Made by a program: the position numbers and the translations under genes. This document shows, in pieces, positions 1 through 8,699 of a stretch of DNA of 64,000 bases (position 1 is its first letter; the number at the start of each line of letters is the position of its first letter). The notes beneath the pieces were generated by a model. That model worked only from the letters and a program-made list of their open reading frames with translations, had not been told where the DNA came from and did no database searches. Source of the DNA: RYN-230 sp963770545 (GTDB lineage Bacteria > Actinomycetota > Actinomycetes > Streptosporangiales > Streptosporangiaceae); contig CAVYQF010000008.1 in assembly GCA_963770545.1 (NCBI GenBank), forward strand, positions 248,001 to 312,000, written 5' to 3'.

Positions 1-2
1 GC

Positions 3-1259
3 CTCCTCGACGAGCTGGGCGTGTCCGTCCCGGACGCCGGGCAGGGCGCGGATCTCCTGGTCGTCGGGCCGTCCGGGCACCGCTCGCGGCTGCCGGCCTT
101 CGCTGGCCGGGCCTATCCGGGGCACGGGGTGGTCGTGCCCCGGATAGTCCTGGATGACGCGCTCCGCACGGCCGCCATCGAGGCCGGCGCGCAGCCCATC
201 CGGGCCCGGGTCAGCGGGCTGGACGCCTCGCCCGGCGGGCTGGTCCGCGCGCTGATCACCAGCGACGGCCAGCGGCTGGCCGCGGACGCCTTCATCGGCG
301 CAGACGGCGCGCTGAGCCCGGTCGCGCGGCTGGCCGGGATGCTGGACCCCGAGGCCGCCCTGTGGGGCTTCGCCATCCGCGCGTACATCCCCGCCGAGGT
401 GCCGCTGCCGTTGCTGGTCCTGCTGGACCAGGCACCGTGGCGGATCTATCCCGGGTACGGCTGGCTCTTTCCCGGCGCGGACGGGCAGGCCAACGTGGGC
501 ATCGGGGTGGGCCTGGGGACCCGGCGGCGCCAGGCCCGGCTCCGCGACGATCTGGCCCGGTTCTGCACTTTGCTGCGCACATCCGGCGACCTGGCCCCGG
601 AGGCCCGGATCGGGCCGGTGACCGGCGGCTGGCTGCGCATGGGCGGCACCGGCACCCCGCCCGCGGCCGGTAACGTGCTGCTGGCCGGGGACGCCGCAGG
701 GCTGATCAACCCGCTGCAGGGCGAGGGCATCGGGCCCGGCATGGTCAGCGCGCGGCTGGCCGCGGAGTGCCTGCTGGCCAGCCCGGGACGCGCGGCCGCC
801 GCCTACACCGACGCGATGGCCGGCGCTTTCGGCCGGTACCTGCCGGGCGCCGCCGCCCTCCAGGCCACCTTGCTGCACCGCCCGCGCGCGGCGTCGGCCG
901 CCGTGCGGGTGCTCACCGCGCCCGCGGTCCGCCGGGTGCTGGCCGGCCCGTGGTCGCTGTACTGGAACGGCCTGGTCGACGGGGCCAGCCCGGGGCCAGC
1001 TGCCTGGGCCGCCGCCGCGGTGCAGCAGGTGGCCAGCCGCGCAGGCCGCCGGTGGCCCGCGAACTCCCGGGACCTGGGTCACCTGGACCCTGGCGGCCTG
1101 GATTCCGGTGGGCCGGAATCAGGAGGGGCGGAATCGCGAGCGCTCGGCTCCGGCGGCGGATCCGGCTCCGGCGGCCGGGCATCCGGCGGCCCCGGACTCG
1201 GGGGCGACGCCCCTGACCTGCACATATCACCCTCTGCGGATGAGGTGCGGTCCTCCTGA
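3..1259 (+). CDS. Geranylgeranyl reductase family flavoprotein (5'-truncated by window edge)
   Basis: The reading frame is open from the left edge, so the N-terminal FAD-binding GxGxxG lies outside the window and about 418 C-terminal residues remain. The second FAD-contact motif of this fold is clear (GDAAGLINPLQGEGI, near nt 685-730), preceded by a GWLFPG segment typical of geranylgeranyl-reductase-like enzymes. The family saturates prenyl chains of lipids or quinones; the substrate cannot be told here. The last 50 or so residues are Gly/Ser/Pro-rich with degenerate SGG repeats and look like a disordered tail. The MFS gene follows after 39 bases and could be cotranscribed. Family is fairly sure; substrate unknown. 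Confidence 0.75.
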   Translation, partial: LLDELGVSVPDAGQGADLLVVGPSGHRSRLPAFAGRAYPGHGVVVPRIVLDDALRTAAIEAGAQPIRARVSGLDASPGGLVRALITSDGQRLAADAFIGADGALSPVARLAGMLDPEAALWGFAIRAYIPAEVPLPLLVLLDQAPWRIYPGYGWLFPGADGQANVGIGVGLGTRRRQARLRDDLARFCTLLRTSGDLAPEARIGPVTGGWLRMGGTGTPPAAGNVLLAGDAAGLINPLQGEGIGPGMVSARLAAECLLASPGRAAAAYTDAMAGAFGRYLPGAAALQATLLHRPRAASAAVRVLTAPAVRRVLAGPWSLYWNGLVDGASPGPAAWAAAAVQQVASRAGRRWPANSRDLGHLDPGGLDSGGPESGGAESRALGSGGGSGSGGRASGGPGLGGDAPDLHISPSADEVRSS

Positions 1260-1298
1260 CCTGATTGGCTCGTGGTCACGCCCCCCCGGGGAGGAATC

Positions 1299-2894
1299 GT
1301 GGCCACAGCCACCAAGCCCGGCGTCCCGGGCGGCTCCGGCGCGGGGATGGCGCCGCGCCAGGCGTCGCTGGTCCTCCTCGCGCTGATCGTGGTGGCCGCG
1401 GTGGCCAACCTCAACCTCACCGTAGCCAACGTCGCCCTGCCCGACATCGGCCAGGCCTTCGACGCCGGCCAGACCACGCTCGACCTGATCGCCCTCGGCT
1501 ACTCACTCGGCCTGGCCGGGTCGGTGCTCTACCTAGGGGCGGTGGGCGACCGCTACGGCCGCCGGATGATGCTGGTGGCGGGCGTGCTGCTGTCCGTCCC
1601 GGCCTGCCTGCTGGCCGCCTACGCCCCGGACGCAGGCGTGCTGCTGGCTGGCCGCCTGCTGGGCGGGATCTCCGCGGGCATGGCCTACCCCACGACGCTG
1701 GCCTTGATCACCGCGCTGTGGTCGGGTCCCGCCCGGATCAAGGCCATCGCCCTGTGGTCTGGTATCGGCGGTGCCATCACCGCCCTGGGGCCCATGCTGG
1801 CCGGCCTGATCCTGCAGCACTTCTGGTGGGGATCGGCGTTCCTGCTCACCCTGCCGCTGGCGGTCGTGGCCCTCGTCCTGGCCCTGGTCTGCGTGCCGTC
1901 ACACGTCAACGAGACCACCGATCCCGTCGATCATCTGGGCGGAGTACTGTCGATGGTTTTCGTTGCGGCTCTGGTTATAGCGATCAATTTCGCGCCCGTT
2001 CCGGGCGCGGGTGTCCTGGCCCTCGGCACGGCCCTGGCCGCGCTGGCCGCGGGGGCCGGGTTCTTCCTGCGCCAGCGCCGGGCCCGGTATCCCCTCTACG
2101 ACCTGCATGTGGCGGGCCGTCGGATCTTCTGGGTGGCTGCGGTGGGCGGGATCATCGTCTTCGGGTCGCTGATGGGGGCGATCTTCGTGGGCCAGCAGTA
2201 TCTGCAGGACGTGCTCGGCTACTCGCCGCTGCGCGCCGGGGTGGCCATCCTCCCGGCGGCCGTGTGCATGGTGGGGTTCGCGCCGCTGTCGGCCCGGCTG
2301 ACCCGCGCCCTCGGGTCGGGCTTCACCCTGCTCAGCGGCTACCTGTTCTGCCTGCTCAGCTTCCTGACCATGCTGGTGGCCTGGAAGCAGGGCAGTTCCT
2401 ACTGGGTGGTGGGGCTGGCGTTCGCGTTCCTGGGCGCCGGGGTGGGGCTGGCCGGCACGCCAGCCTCGCATTCCCTCACCAGCTCCGTTCCCACCCGGCG
2501 GGCCGGGATGGCCTCCGGCACCGCTGACCTGCAGCGTGACCTGGGTGGTGCGATCATGCAGTCGATCCTGGGCGCGCTGCTGACGGCCGGCTACGCCGGC
2601 GCCGTGGCCAGGTCGGTCGCCAGCTCACCGGACCGGGGCAAGATCACCGGCAGCGTGCAGAACCAGCTGGAGAAGTCCTTCGCCGGCGCCCAGCAGGTGG
2701 CACGGCGCTATCCCCAGTACGCCAGCAAGATCACCGCGGCCGCGAAGAGCGCGTTCCTGGCCGGGGACCAGTGGGCTTACACGGCCGCCATCATCGGCGT
2801 GCTGCTCGGCGCGGCGCTGGTGTTCTTCATGTTCCCGCGGCATGAGGCCGAGGAGGCGCTGCTGGCGCGCTACCACGCTGAAGATCAGCGGTAG
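1299..2894 (+). CDS. MFS transporter, DHA2-type (14 transmembrane segments)
   Basis: About 14 hydrophobic segments can be counted, the size and number typical of the DHA2 drug:H+ antiporter group. Loop 2-3 carries an MFS motif A variant (GAVGDRYGRRMMLVAG). A soluble loop of about 60 residues sits between the last two helices. I chose the GTG at 1299 because GGGGAGGAA lies directly upstream; an in-frame GTG at 1272 would add nine residues without a ribosome site. It probably exports a small hydrophobic or cationic compound by proton antiport in the cytoplasmic membrane. The substrate is not predictable, and no regulator gene is adjacent. Confidence 0.8.
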   Translation: MATATKPGVPGGSGAGMAPRQASLVLLALIVVAAVANLNLTVANVALPDIGQAFDAGQTTLDLIALGYSLGLAGSVLYLGAVGDRYGRRMMLVAGVLLSVPACLLAAYAPDAGVLLAGRLLGGISAGMAYPTTLALITALWSGPARIKAIALWSGIGGAITALGPMLAGLILQHFWWGSAFLLTLPLAVVALVLALVCVPSHVNETTDPVDHLGGVLSMVFVAALVIAINFAPVPGAGVLALGTALAALAAGAGFFLRQRRARYPLYDLHVAGRRIFWVAAVGGIIVFGSLMGAIFVGQQYLQDVLGYSPLRAGVAILPAAVCMVGFAPLSARLTRALGSGFTLLSGYLFCLLSFLTMLVAWKQGSSYWVVGLAFAFLGAGVGLAGTPASHSLTSSVPTRRAGMASGTADLQRDLGGAIMQSILGALLTAGYAGAVARSVASSPDRGKITGSVQNQLEKSFAGAQQVARRYPQYASKITAAAKSAFLAGDQWAYTAAIIGVLLGAALVFFMFPRHEAEEALLARYHAEDQR

Positions 2895-2900
2895 ACGCCC

Positions 2901-2990
2901 AGGCCCGTGCTGTTCAGGCCCGTGCTGTTCAGGCCCGTGCTGTTCAGGCCCGTGCTTTCTGGACCGGTGCTTTCTAGACCGGTGCTTTCT
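2901..2990. repeat. 15-bp tandem repeat, about six copies
   Basis: About six consecutive 15-bp units lie between the convergent MFS and L,D-transpeptidase genes. The first three or four follow CAGGCCCGTGCTGTT and the last two or three a TAGACCGGTGCTTTC variant, so the array seems to have expanded in two rounds. It abuts the transpeptidase stop codon. Boundaries are good to about 2 bases. No clear terminator hairpin is seen in the spacer. Confidence 0.85.
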
Positions 2991-4326
2991 AGGACTGGGC
3001 CGCGTAGTTGTCCGGCTTCGCCCCGGCCAGCCGGGAGGTCTCCGGCGTCTGGGTGACCGACGACGGGCTGACGAACGTGCTGCCGGACGGCGTGACCTGC
3101 ACGGCCTGGCCCGTAGCGCTGCCCTTCAGCAGCCGCTTCCAGCTCAGGAACCACACGGTGAAGCCGTCGTCCCACCGGCCAGCGGCCGGGCTGCCGATGA
3201 CCGTCACCGGGTCCCCGGGCGTGGCCAGGTTGTAGTACATCGCCGCGTGCTCAGGGGACAGGTTCACGCACCCGTGGCTGACGTTGGTGAAGCCCTGCTC
3301 GCCCACCGACCAGGGCGCCGAGTGCAGGTAGTCGCCGCTGTAGGTGAAGCGCACCGCGTCGTTCACCAGCTCGTTGTAGCCGTTGCCGACCATCCGGACC
3401 GGATTGCCCTTTTCCAGCGTGATGTAGGTGCCGTCCACGGTGTCCAGGCCGGGCCGCCCGGTGCTGATCGGCCAGTGACCCCACGGCTTGCCCTTGTAGT
3501 AAACGTTCAGGTAGTGGGTCTTGGTGCTGGCCACGACGATCAGCGAGGGCCCGATGTCGAAGGTCTGGGTCAGGTCGGCGGTGAAGAAGACGCCGGGGGA
3601 GGCCTCCACCCCGTCCAGGTGCCCGTTGAACGAGACCGTGGTGTTGGCGGGCCAGTAGTTCATGGTCCGGAAGTAGAGCGTCTGGTTGCCGTCCCAGTAC
3701 CAGGCGCCGGTGACCGGCTTGGAGCTCTTGATCTCCAGTGACTTCTCCACCGCGGCCTTGTTGGTGACCGGGGAGCTGAACGTGATGCGGATGGGTATCC
3801 CGACGCCGTAGGACTGCTTGTAGCCCTCGAAGATCATGGCGGTGTCGGACACGGCCGGGGTGAGCGTGTGGAAGGTGCTCGTGGTGGTGATCGTGGTTCC
3901 GGACGAGTTCACCGCTGTGGCCCGGACGCGGTAGTGCCGGGATGGCTGCAGCGCCCACCGGTTCCGCCAGACCGTCTGCGCACCGTTGAGGGAACCGCCC
4001 ACGGTCTGGTGCCCGGAGGTCACGGTAACGCTCTTGATCTTGCCGCTGGTCGCGGTGACCGTGACCCCCTTGCTGGGGTTGACGTTGTGGCGCCCGTTAC
4101 CCGGGCTGATGTGCAGCTGGGCCCGGACCGCGGCAGCGGAGGCCGAGGCCGCGCTGTGCGAGGCCGCGGGCGTGGTGGGGGCCGACGATCCGCTGGAACA
4201 GGCCGCCATCAGCAGGCCGGCCGCGGCGGTGGCGGCGGTGATGGCGAGCACGCGGCCTGGCCCGCCATGGCCGCCATGGAGGGCCCTGGTGATGCGCCGC
4301 TGGCCGTCCGCCCTGTCGCTCTGCCG
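2989..4326 (-). CDS. L,D-transpeptidase lipoprotein (YkuD domain)
   Basis: Secreted peptidoglycan cross-linking enzyme that would form 3-3 links between stem peptides. From the GTG at 4326 (AGGAGG seven bases upstream) the 445-residue product has a basic N-terminus, a hydrophobic stretch and the lipobox LMAAC with lipidated Cys43. Two Ig-like segments follow (about 70-158 and 158-258), then the catalytic YkuD domain (about 260-378) with the active-site motif SHGCVN, Cys353. This matches the layout of mycobacterial LdtMt2. A longer in-frame start at 4422 would bury the signal peptide and is unlikely. It lies just downstream of two Lnt genes, the enzymes that N-acylate lipoproteins. Its 5' end overlaps the upstream lnt frame by 230 bp. 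Confidence 0.9.
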   Translation of the reverse strand, partial: RQSDRADGQRRITRALHGGHGGPGRVLAITAATAAAGLLMAACSSGSSAPTTPAASHSAASASAAAVRAQLHISPGNGRHNVNPSKGVTVTATSGKIKSVTVTSGHQTVGGSLNGAQTVWRNRWALQPSRHYRVRATAVNSSGTTITTTSTFHTLTPAVSDTAMIFEGYKQSYGVGIPIRITFSSPVTNKAAVEKSLEIKSSKPVTGAWYWDGNQTLYFRTMNYWPANTTVSFNGHLDGVEASPGVFFTADLTQTFDIGPSLIVVASTKTHYLNVYYKGKPWGHWPISTGRPGLDTVDGTYITLEKGNPVRMVGNGYNELVNDAVRFTYSGDYLHSAPWSVGEQGFTNVSHGCVNLSPEHAAMYYNLATPGDPVTVIGSPAAGRWDDGFTVWFLSWKRLLKGSATGQAVQVTPSGSTFVSPSSVTQTPETSRLAGAKPDNYAAQS

Positions 4327-5998
4327 CACTGCCGATCCTCCTGTTGCTGGCCATCTGCTGCTCGTGCTGGCCTTCCCGGTCTTTTCCGGGTGAAGCACCC
4401 ACTGTTGAGACGGATCTGGCACGCCGTGGGTTGCCGTCCCACGGTACCCGTCCGCCGCGAGCCCGGCGAACCATCAGAAAACCGGCGATAGCGGCCAGCG
4501 CCGCGATGGCGGTCGCGGTCCAGGGCACATAATCACCGAGCCGGTCGTAGGGGGTCCGGGCCGTCGCGGGGGGCAGTCCCAGGCGCACCACGGTCACGCC
4601 CCGCCGTTGCGCGGACATCAGGGCTAGCTGCCGCCCGCGCGCGTCGAAGGCCGCCGTGTCGCCGGTCAGGGCCGCCTGGACCACCGGGCGGCCGGTTTCC
4701 GTTGCTCGCACCGCGCTCAGCGACGCGTGCTGGGCTGGCGCCCAGCTACGCTGGAACGTCGAGTCGGAGGTCTGGTACACGATGAGCTGGGCCCCCAGGC
4801 CCGCGTCGACCCGGGACATGTCGGGGAAGGCCGACTCGAAGCAGATCAGCACGCCGAGTGGCAGCGGCCGTCCGAGCCGGTCGGTGGCGTGGATGAGGTG
4901 CGCACCGTCGCCGGGGACCATGTTGCTCGAGGCGGCCTGGCTGATCCGCGCGATCCAGCCGAGCGCGCTGCGCAGGGGGATGTACTCGCCGAACGGGACC
5001 AGCCGCGTCTTGGTGTACGAGCCGGCGATGCCGTGGGGCCCGATCAGGAGGGCCACCTTCGATCGCGCGCCATCCGGCCCGGACGCGTCCTGGTTCACCA
5101 GCACCTGGGCCCCGGTGCTCGCGGCCAGCCGACTGATCTGCCGCAGCAGCGCCGGCTGACGATCGATGTCGGTGCCGACGCTGCTCTCACCCCAGACGAT
5201 CAGGTCGGAGCGGACGGCACCCGGCTGGTCTGGGAGGCTCCTCGCGGGCCTGGCCAGCCGCCCGGATAGCCGCAGGCTCGCGTCCACCCGCTGGTTCTCG
5301 CCGTTCGTGATCCCGGGCTGGACCAGCGCCACCGTGACGTGCCGGACCGGCGGGACGGCGGGGCTGAGGGCGAAGGCCACCGGCCCGGCGGCCAGCGCCA
5401 CCGCGAAGCCGGCCGCCCCGGTTGCGCGCACCGCCATCCCCCGGGCCAGCAGCAGGATCGCGATGCCGGTGTTCGCCGCGACCAGGGCGAAGCTGATCAG
5501 CCAGACGCCGCCCACCGCGGCCAGGGCCAGCACGGCAGGATGCTGCCATTGGCTGGTGCCCAGCACGTCCCAGGGGCCTCCGAACCCCTGCCAGGACCGG
5601 GCCCACTCGGTCAACACCCAGTAGCTGGGCAGCACGATGAGCGCCGCGAGAGCCCGGGCGGGGTGCAGCGGCGTGCGCAGCAGGGCCCAGGCGGCCACCC
5701 CGAACCCGGTCCCCAGGGCCCCGAAGACCACCGCGACCAGCAGCAGGGCCGGCCCGATGTTGGGGATCAGCCAGTACAGCGCGGCCAGGAAGAAGCCGGC
5801 TCCCAGCCACCAGCCGCGCACCGCGGCCTCGCGGGCCGACGGTGCGGCGCGCATGATGAGGATCCCGGGCACCAGCCCGCACCAGCCGAGAAATTCCAGG
5901 TTGAGCTGGGGGAAGGCCAGGATCGGCAGCGCGCCTGCCCCCAGTGCCGCGTACCGGAGAGGCTGGGCGAAGGCGCGCCAGACTGCCATGACTCCCAT
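4097..5998 (-). CDS. lnt: Apolipoprotein N-acyltransferase paralogue 2 (Lnt)
   Basis: Integral membrane enzyme that transfers an acyl chain to the N-terminal Cys of lipoproteins. N-terminal membrane helices (about 10-215) precede a nitrilase-fold domain. The three catalytic positions are present: Glu271 (VWGESS), Lys330 (YTKTRLVPFGEY) and Cys386 (LICFESAFPD). A last helix lies near 495-510. After this, about 120 Arg/Pro/Gly-rich residues read through the 5' end of the L,D-transpeptidase gene in another frame. Family members usually end near 500-550 residues, so the tail is probably non-functional, or an indel has hidden the true stop. It starts 20 bases after the first lnt, in one operon. Confidence 0.85.
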   Translation of the reverse strand: MGVMAVWRAFAQPLRYAALGAGALPILAFPQLNLEFLGWCGLVPGILIMRAAPSAREAAVRGWWLGAGFFLAALYWLIPNIGPALLLVAVVFGALGTGFGVAAWALLRTPLHPARALAALIVLPSYWVLTEWARSWQGFGGPWDVLGTSQWQHPAVLALAAVGGVWLISFALVAANTGIAILLLARGMAVRATGAAGFAVALAAGPVAFALSPAVPPVRHVTVALVQPGITNGENQRVDASLRLSGRLARPARSLPDQPGAVRSDLIVWGESSVGTDIDRQPALLRQISRLAASTGAQVLVNQDASGPDGARSKVALLIGPHGIAGSYTKTRLVPFGEYIPLRSALGWIARISQAASSNMVPGDGAHLIHATDRLGRPLPLGVLICFESAFPDMSRVDAGLGAQLIVYQTSDSTFQRSWAPAQHASLSAVRATETGRPVVQAALTGDTAAFDARGRQLALMSAQRRGVTVVRLGLPPATARTPYDRLGDYVPWTATAIAALAAIAGFLMVRRARGGRVPWDGNPRRARSVSTVGASPGKDREGQHEQQMASNRRIGSAAERQGGRPAAHHQGPPWRPWRARPRARHHRRHRRGRPADGGLFQRIVGPHHARGLAQRGLGLRCRGPGPAAHQPG

Positions 5999-6018
5999 TG
6001 TCGGTCCATCCGGGCGGG

Positions 6019-7710
6019 TCAGGACCGCCCGGGTCCATCCGTGATGCCCGTGTTACGTGGGGCCGGGGCGCCGCCGCGCCGGGCCCGGGCCATCGTGAGC
6101 GCGATGGCCCAGCCGAGGGCCAGGATGGCCAGCGTGGTGAGCACGGCCTCCGGCCAGCCCCCCAGCCGGTCGGCGAGGGTGAGGCCGGTGCGCAGCGGGA
6201 CCGGACGGTCCAGGACCGCCCGCTGCCACATCCCGGTACGGGCGAGTACCGCGCCGTCCGGGGCAATGATGGCGCTCTCGCCGGTCGTGGAGTCGTACAC
6301 GATCGCACGGCCGGTCGTGATCGCCTGGATCCGGGCCATGGCCACCTGCTGGGTGGACTCGCCGGACTGGCCGTCCACCTCGAACGTGGCGTCGTTCGAC
6401 TGCACCGCGAGCAGGTTGGCCCCCGCGCTCACCTCGGACCGCACCAGTCCGTCGAAGCCGATCTCGTAGCAGATCACGTCGCCCAGCCTGATCGGGCCCT
6501 GATGGAAGATCACCGCACGATGGCCGGCGGTGAAGTTGACCGGCTGCAGGTTGACCAGCGGGGTGATGTGCGCGAGCAGGCTGCGGAACGGGATGTACTC
6601 ACCGAACGGAACCAGCTGGCGCTTCACGTAGATCGCCACCGGACCGCGGCGGGGCAGCCACAGCTGGCCGGTGTTGCGGAGCGGATTCTCCAGCAGCGCC
6701 CCGACCAGCACCGGGCGGTCGATGGCCGCCACCGCGCGGGCGATCGTGGCGTAGATGGCCGGGTACTCGCCCGGGTCGAGGTCGGTCGAGTTCTCCGGCC
6801 AGATCACCAGGTCCGGGGCGGGCCGGGCCCCCGAGGCGACCTGCGCCGCCAGGGCCCGGGTGGCGGCCGCGTGATTCTCGGTCACCGTGGACGCGCGGAG
6901 CAGCCCCGGCAGCGACCGGGCGTGCGGGACGTCGCCTTGCACCGCGGCCACCGTCACGGTGCGCTGCCCCAGGCTGGCCCCGTCCACAGGGAGCAGGGTG
7001 CCCGCGAGGGCCACTCCAGCCGTGGCCGCGGTGGCCGCCACCGCGAGGATCACGCGGCGCCGGTCTCGGCCCGGGCTGACATCCGGGTTGCGGCCCGTGC
7101 TGAGAATCAGCCACGCCAGCATCGCCCCGGTCAGCGCGACCAGGAACGAAAGCAGCGGGGGTCCCCCGATCGCGGCCCAGCCCGCGGTGGGCGCGCCCGC
7201 CTGGCTCATCGCCAGGCGGCCCCAGGGGAAGGCATAGGGCCAGCGGGACCGCATCGCCTCGGCCGCCACCCACCAGGTGCCCACCGCCAGCGGCCAGCCG
7301 GGCAGCCCGAGAAGCAGCCGCTGTCCCACCGCCAGCAACCCGAAGATCACCGCCTCGGCGATGGCCAGCGCGGCCCACGCGTACCAGGCCACGTTGACCA
7401 GCCAGGACAGCAGGGGCACGAAGAAGGCGATCCCGAAGACCAGCCCGATGAGGAACGAGGCCCGCAGCCCCCGGCGGTGCAGCGCAATCACCAGCAGGGC
7501 CGGCCCGGCCGCCGCCAGCGGCCAGAATCCGACCGGCGGGAAGGCGCCTACCAGGGCCACCCCGCCGGCCACGGCGGCCAGCAGGGCCCAGGGCAGCCGC
7601 AGCCCGTCGCGCCGCAACCCGGCCAGGCCCGCCGGGACGCCGCCGGTGACCGGGGGAACCCGCCCGGCGGTGGCCACGCCGCCGGTACCGCCCTCCGGGA
7701 TCCGCTGCAT
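6019..7710 (-). CDS. lnt: Apolipoprotein N-acyltransferase paralogue 1 (Lnt)
   Basis: Second, upstream member of a tandem lnt pair. About seven N-terminal membrane helices are followed by the carbon-nitrogen hydrolase domain, with catalytic Glu306 (VIWPENS), Lys363 (VKRQLVPFGEY) and Cys414 (DVICYEIGF), and one C-terminal helix, the usual Lnt layout. I chose the ATG at 7710; an in-frame start at 7812 would add 34 polar residues with no homology support. No strong ribosome site is visible for either, so the start is uncertain. All catalytic positions are intact in both paralogues, so neither looks dead; they may differ in acyl donor or lipoprotein clients. Confidence 0.87.
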   Translation of the reverse strand: MQRIPEGGTGGVATAGRVPPVTGGVPAGLAGLRRDGLRLPWALLAAVAGGVALVGAFPPVGFWPLAAAGPALLVIALHRRGLRASFLIGLVFGIAFFVPLLSWLVNVAWYAWAALAIAEAVIFGLLAVGQRLLLGLPGWPLAVGTWWVAAEAMRSRWPYAFPWGRLAMSQAGAPTAGWAAIGGPPLLSFLVALTGAMLAWLILSTGRNPDVSPGRDRRRVILAVAATAATAGVALAGTLLPVDGASLGQRTVTVAAVQGDVPHARSLPGLLRASTVTENHAAATRALAAQVASGARPAPDLVIWPENSTDLDPGEYPAIYATIARAVAAIDRPVLVGALLENPLRNTGQLWLPRRGPVAIYVKRQLVPFGEYIPFRSLLAHITPLVNLQPVNFTAGHRAVIFHQGPIRLGDVICYEIGFDGLVRSEVSAGANLLAVQSNDATFEVDGQSGESTQQVAMARIQAITTGRAIVYDSTTGESAIIAPDGAVLARTGMWQRAVLDRPVPLRTGLTLADRLGGWPEAVLTTLAILALGWAIALTMARARRGGAPAPRNTGITDGPGRS

Positions 7711-7904
7711 GGGCAGAGCGTAGCCGGATATGCGGGGTTGATGCCTCCGCCCAGGCCACCGGACCTGGCCGGACGCCCCGGGCTGGTGTGCACGGGTCTC
7801 GGTCTGTTTCACCAGGATCGCGGATCTTCAGCGTGATAGCTTGATTACATTCTGTTCCTAGGTGGGGACGGCCAACCCCGACCGCACGGCACGAGGGCCT
7901 GTCA

Positions 7905-8669
7905 GTGATCAAGATCCGCTATTGCGATCTGCCTCAGGGCCGCCACGCGCATGTCCACACGGCTGGCCGGCGGTCTGTCATCTACCTGCTTCCTGGCCTT
8001 ACCCCCGCCCAACGGCGGGACGCGCTGGGCAGGTTAATCCGCACCTCACGTCAGGGGTACGGGCCGCGGGTCCGGGCGCCCGGGGTCAGGTTCGCGGTCG
8101 CCAGGGACGTCGCGAGGACCACGGCGCGTAACGCGCTGGCGGCGATCCGGTGCCACCCCGCAGGCTCGACGGCCCTGGCGGCCCTCATCGCCGCGGGCGT
8201 CATCTGCTACGCCTTTTTCGTCACCGTGACGGTGCGGTTTACCCCGCGCCCGGCCGGGCCGCCCGTCGCGGCGCCGTCCCGGCCGCAGGTCCCCCGAGGC
8301 CGGTCACCGGGAAGCGGCGCCCGCCGTCCCGCGGGTATCCGGCCCCCGGTCCCCGGGCACCACACTGCGTCCCGTACCACTAACGGAACCGGCGCCGCTG
8401 CTGGTCCCGGAACTGGTGCTGCGCCGTCGGGCCAGGCGACCAATCCCGTCCCGCTGCCTACCGGCACCTGGTCAGCCCCGGGAGGTGTGCTGCCGACCGG
8501 CTCGGCCCGGCCGTCGGCGCCTGCCTCATCCCCGCCGCCTGCCACGCCATCCCCGGTGCCGTCGACGGCGCCAGACCTGCCGAGCCCAGCGCCGGGCCAC
8601 GGGGACCCGGGCGGGCTGTGCCTGCAACTGGGTCCCCTCGGCGTCTGCCTCTCCCACCAGCCCGGGTAA
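7905..8669 (+). CDS. Hypothetical single-pass membrane protein with Pro-rich exterior
   Basis: The 254-residue product has a compact N-terminal part (about 1-65) containing VIYLLPGLTPAQRRDAL, which resembles a conserved actinobacterial segment of unknown function. One transmembrane helix follows (about 88-108). The remaining 140 residues are low-complexity Pro/Ala/Gly/Ser, ending in a short segment with two cysteines. Topology suggests a cytoplasmic head and an outward disordered tail that could span the cell wall. No enzymatic motif is visible. It is followed after 30 bases by the DMT permease. Confidence 0.6.
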   Translation: MIKIRYCDLPQGRHAHVHTAGRRSVIYLLPGLTPAQRRDALGRLIRTSRQGYGPRVRAPGVRFAVARDVARTTARNALAAIRCHPAGSTALAALIAAGVICYAFFVTVTVRFTPRPAGPPVAAPSRPQVPRGRSPGSGARRPAGIRPPVPGHHTASRTTNGTGAAAGPGTGAAPSGQATNPVPLPTGTWSAPGGVLPTGSARPSAPASSPPPATPSPVPSTAPDLPSPAPGHGDPGGLCLQLGPLGVCLSHQPG

Positions 8670-8699
8670 CCTGCCTGCGGGACGACGGGAGGTACTGAG

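Noticed and set aside
2842..3741. 299-codon plus-strand frame over the transpeptidase gene
   Set aside because: It is the antisense shadow of a gene with clear catalytic motifs, and starts inside the tandem repeat.
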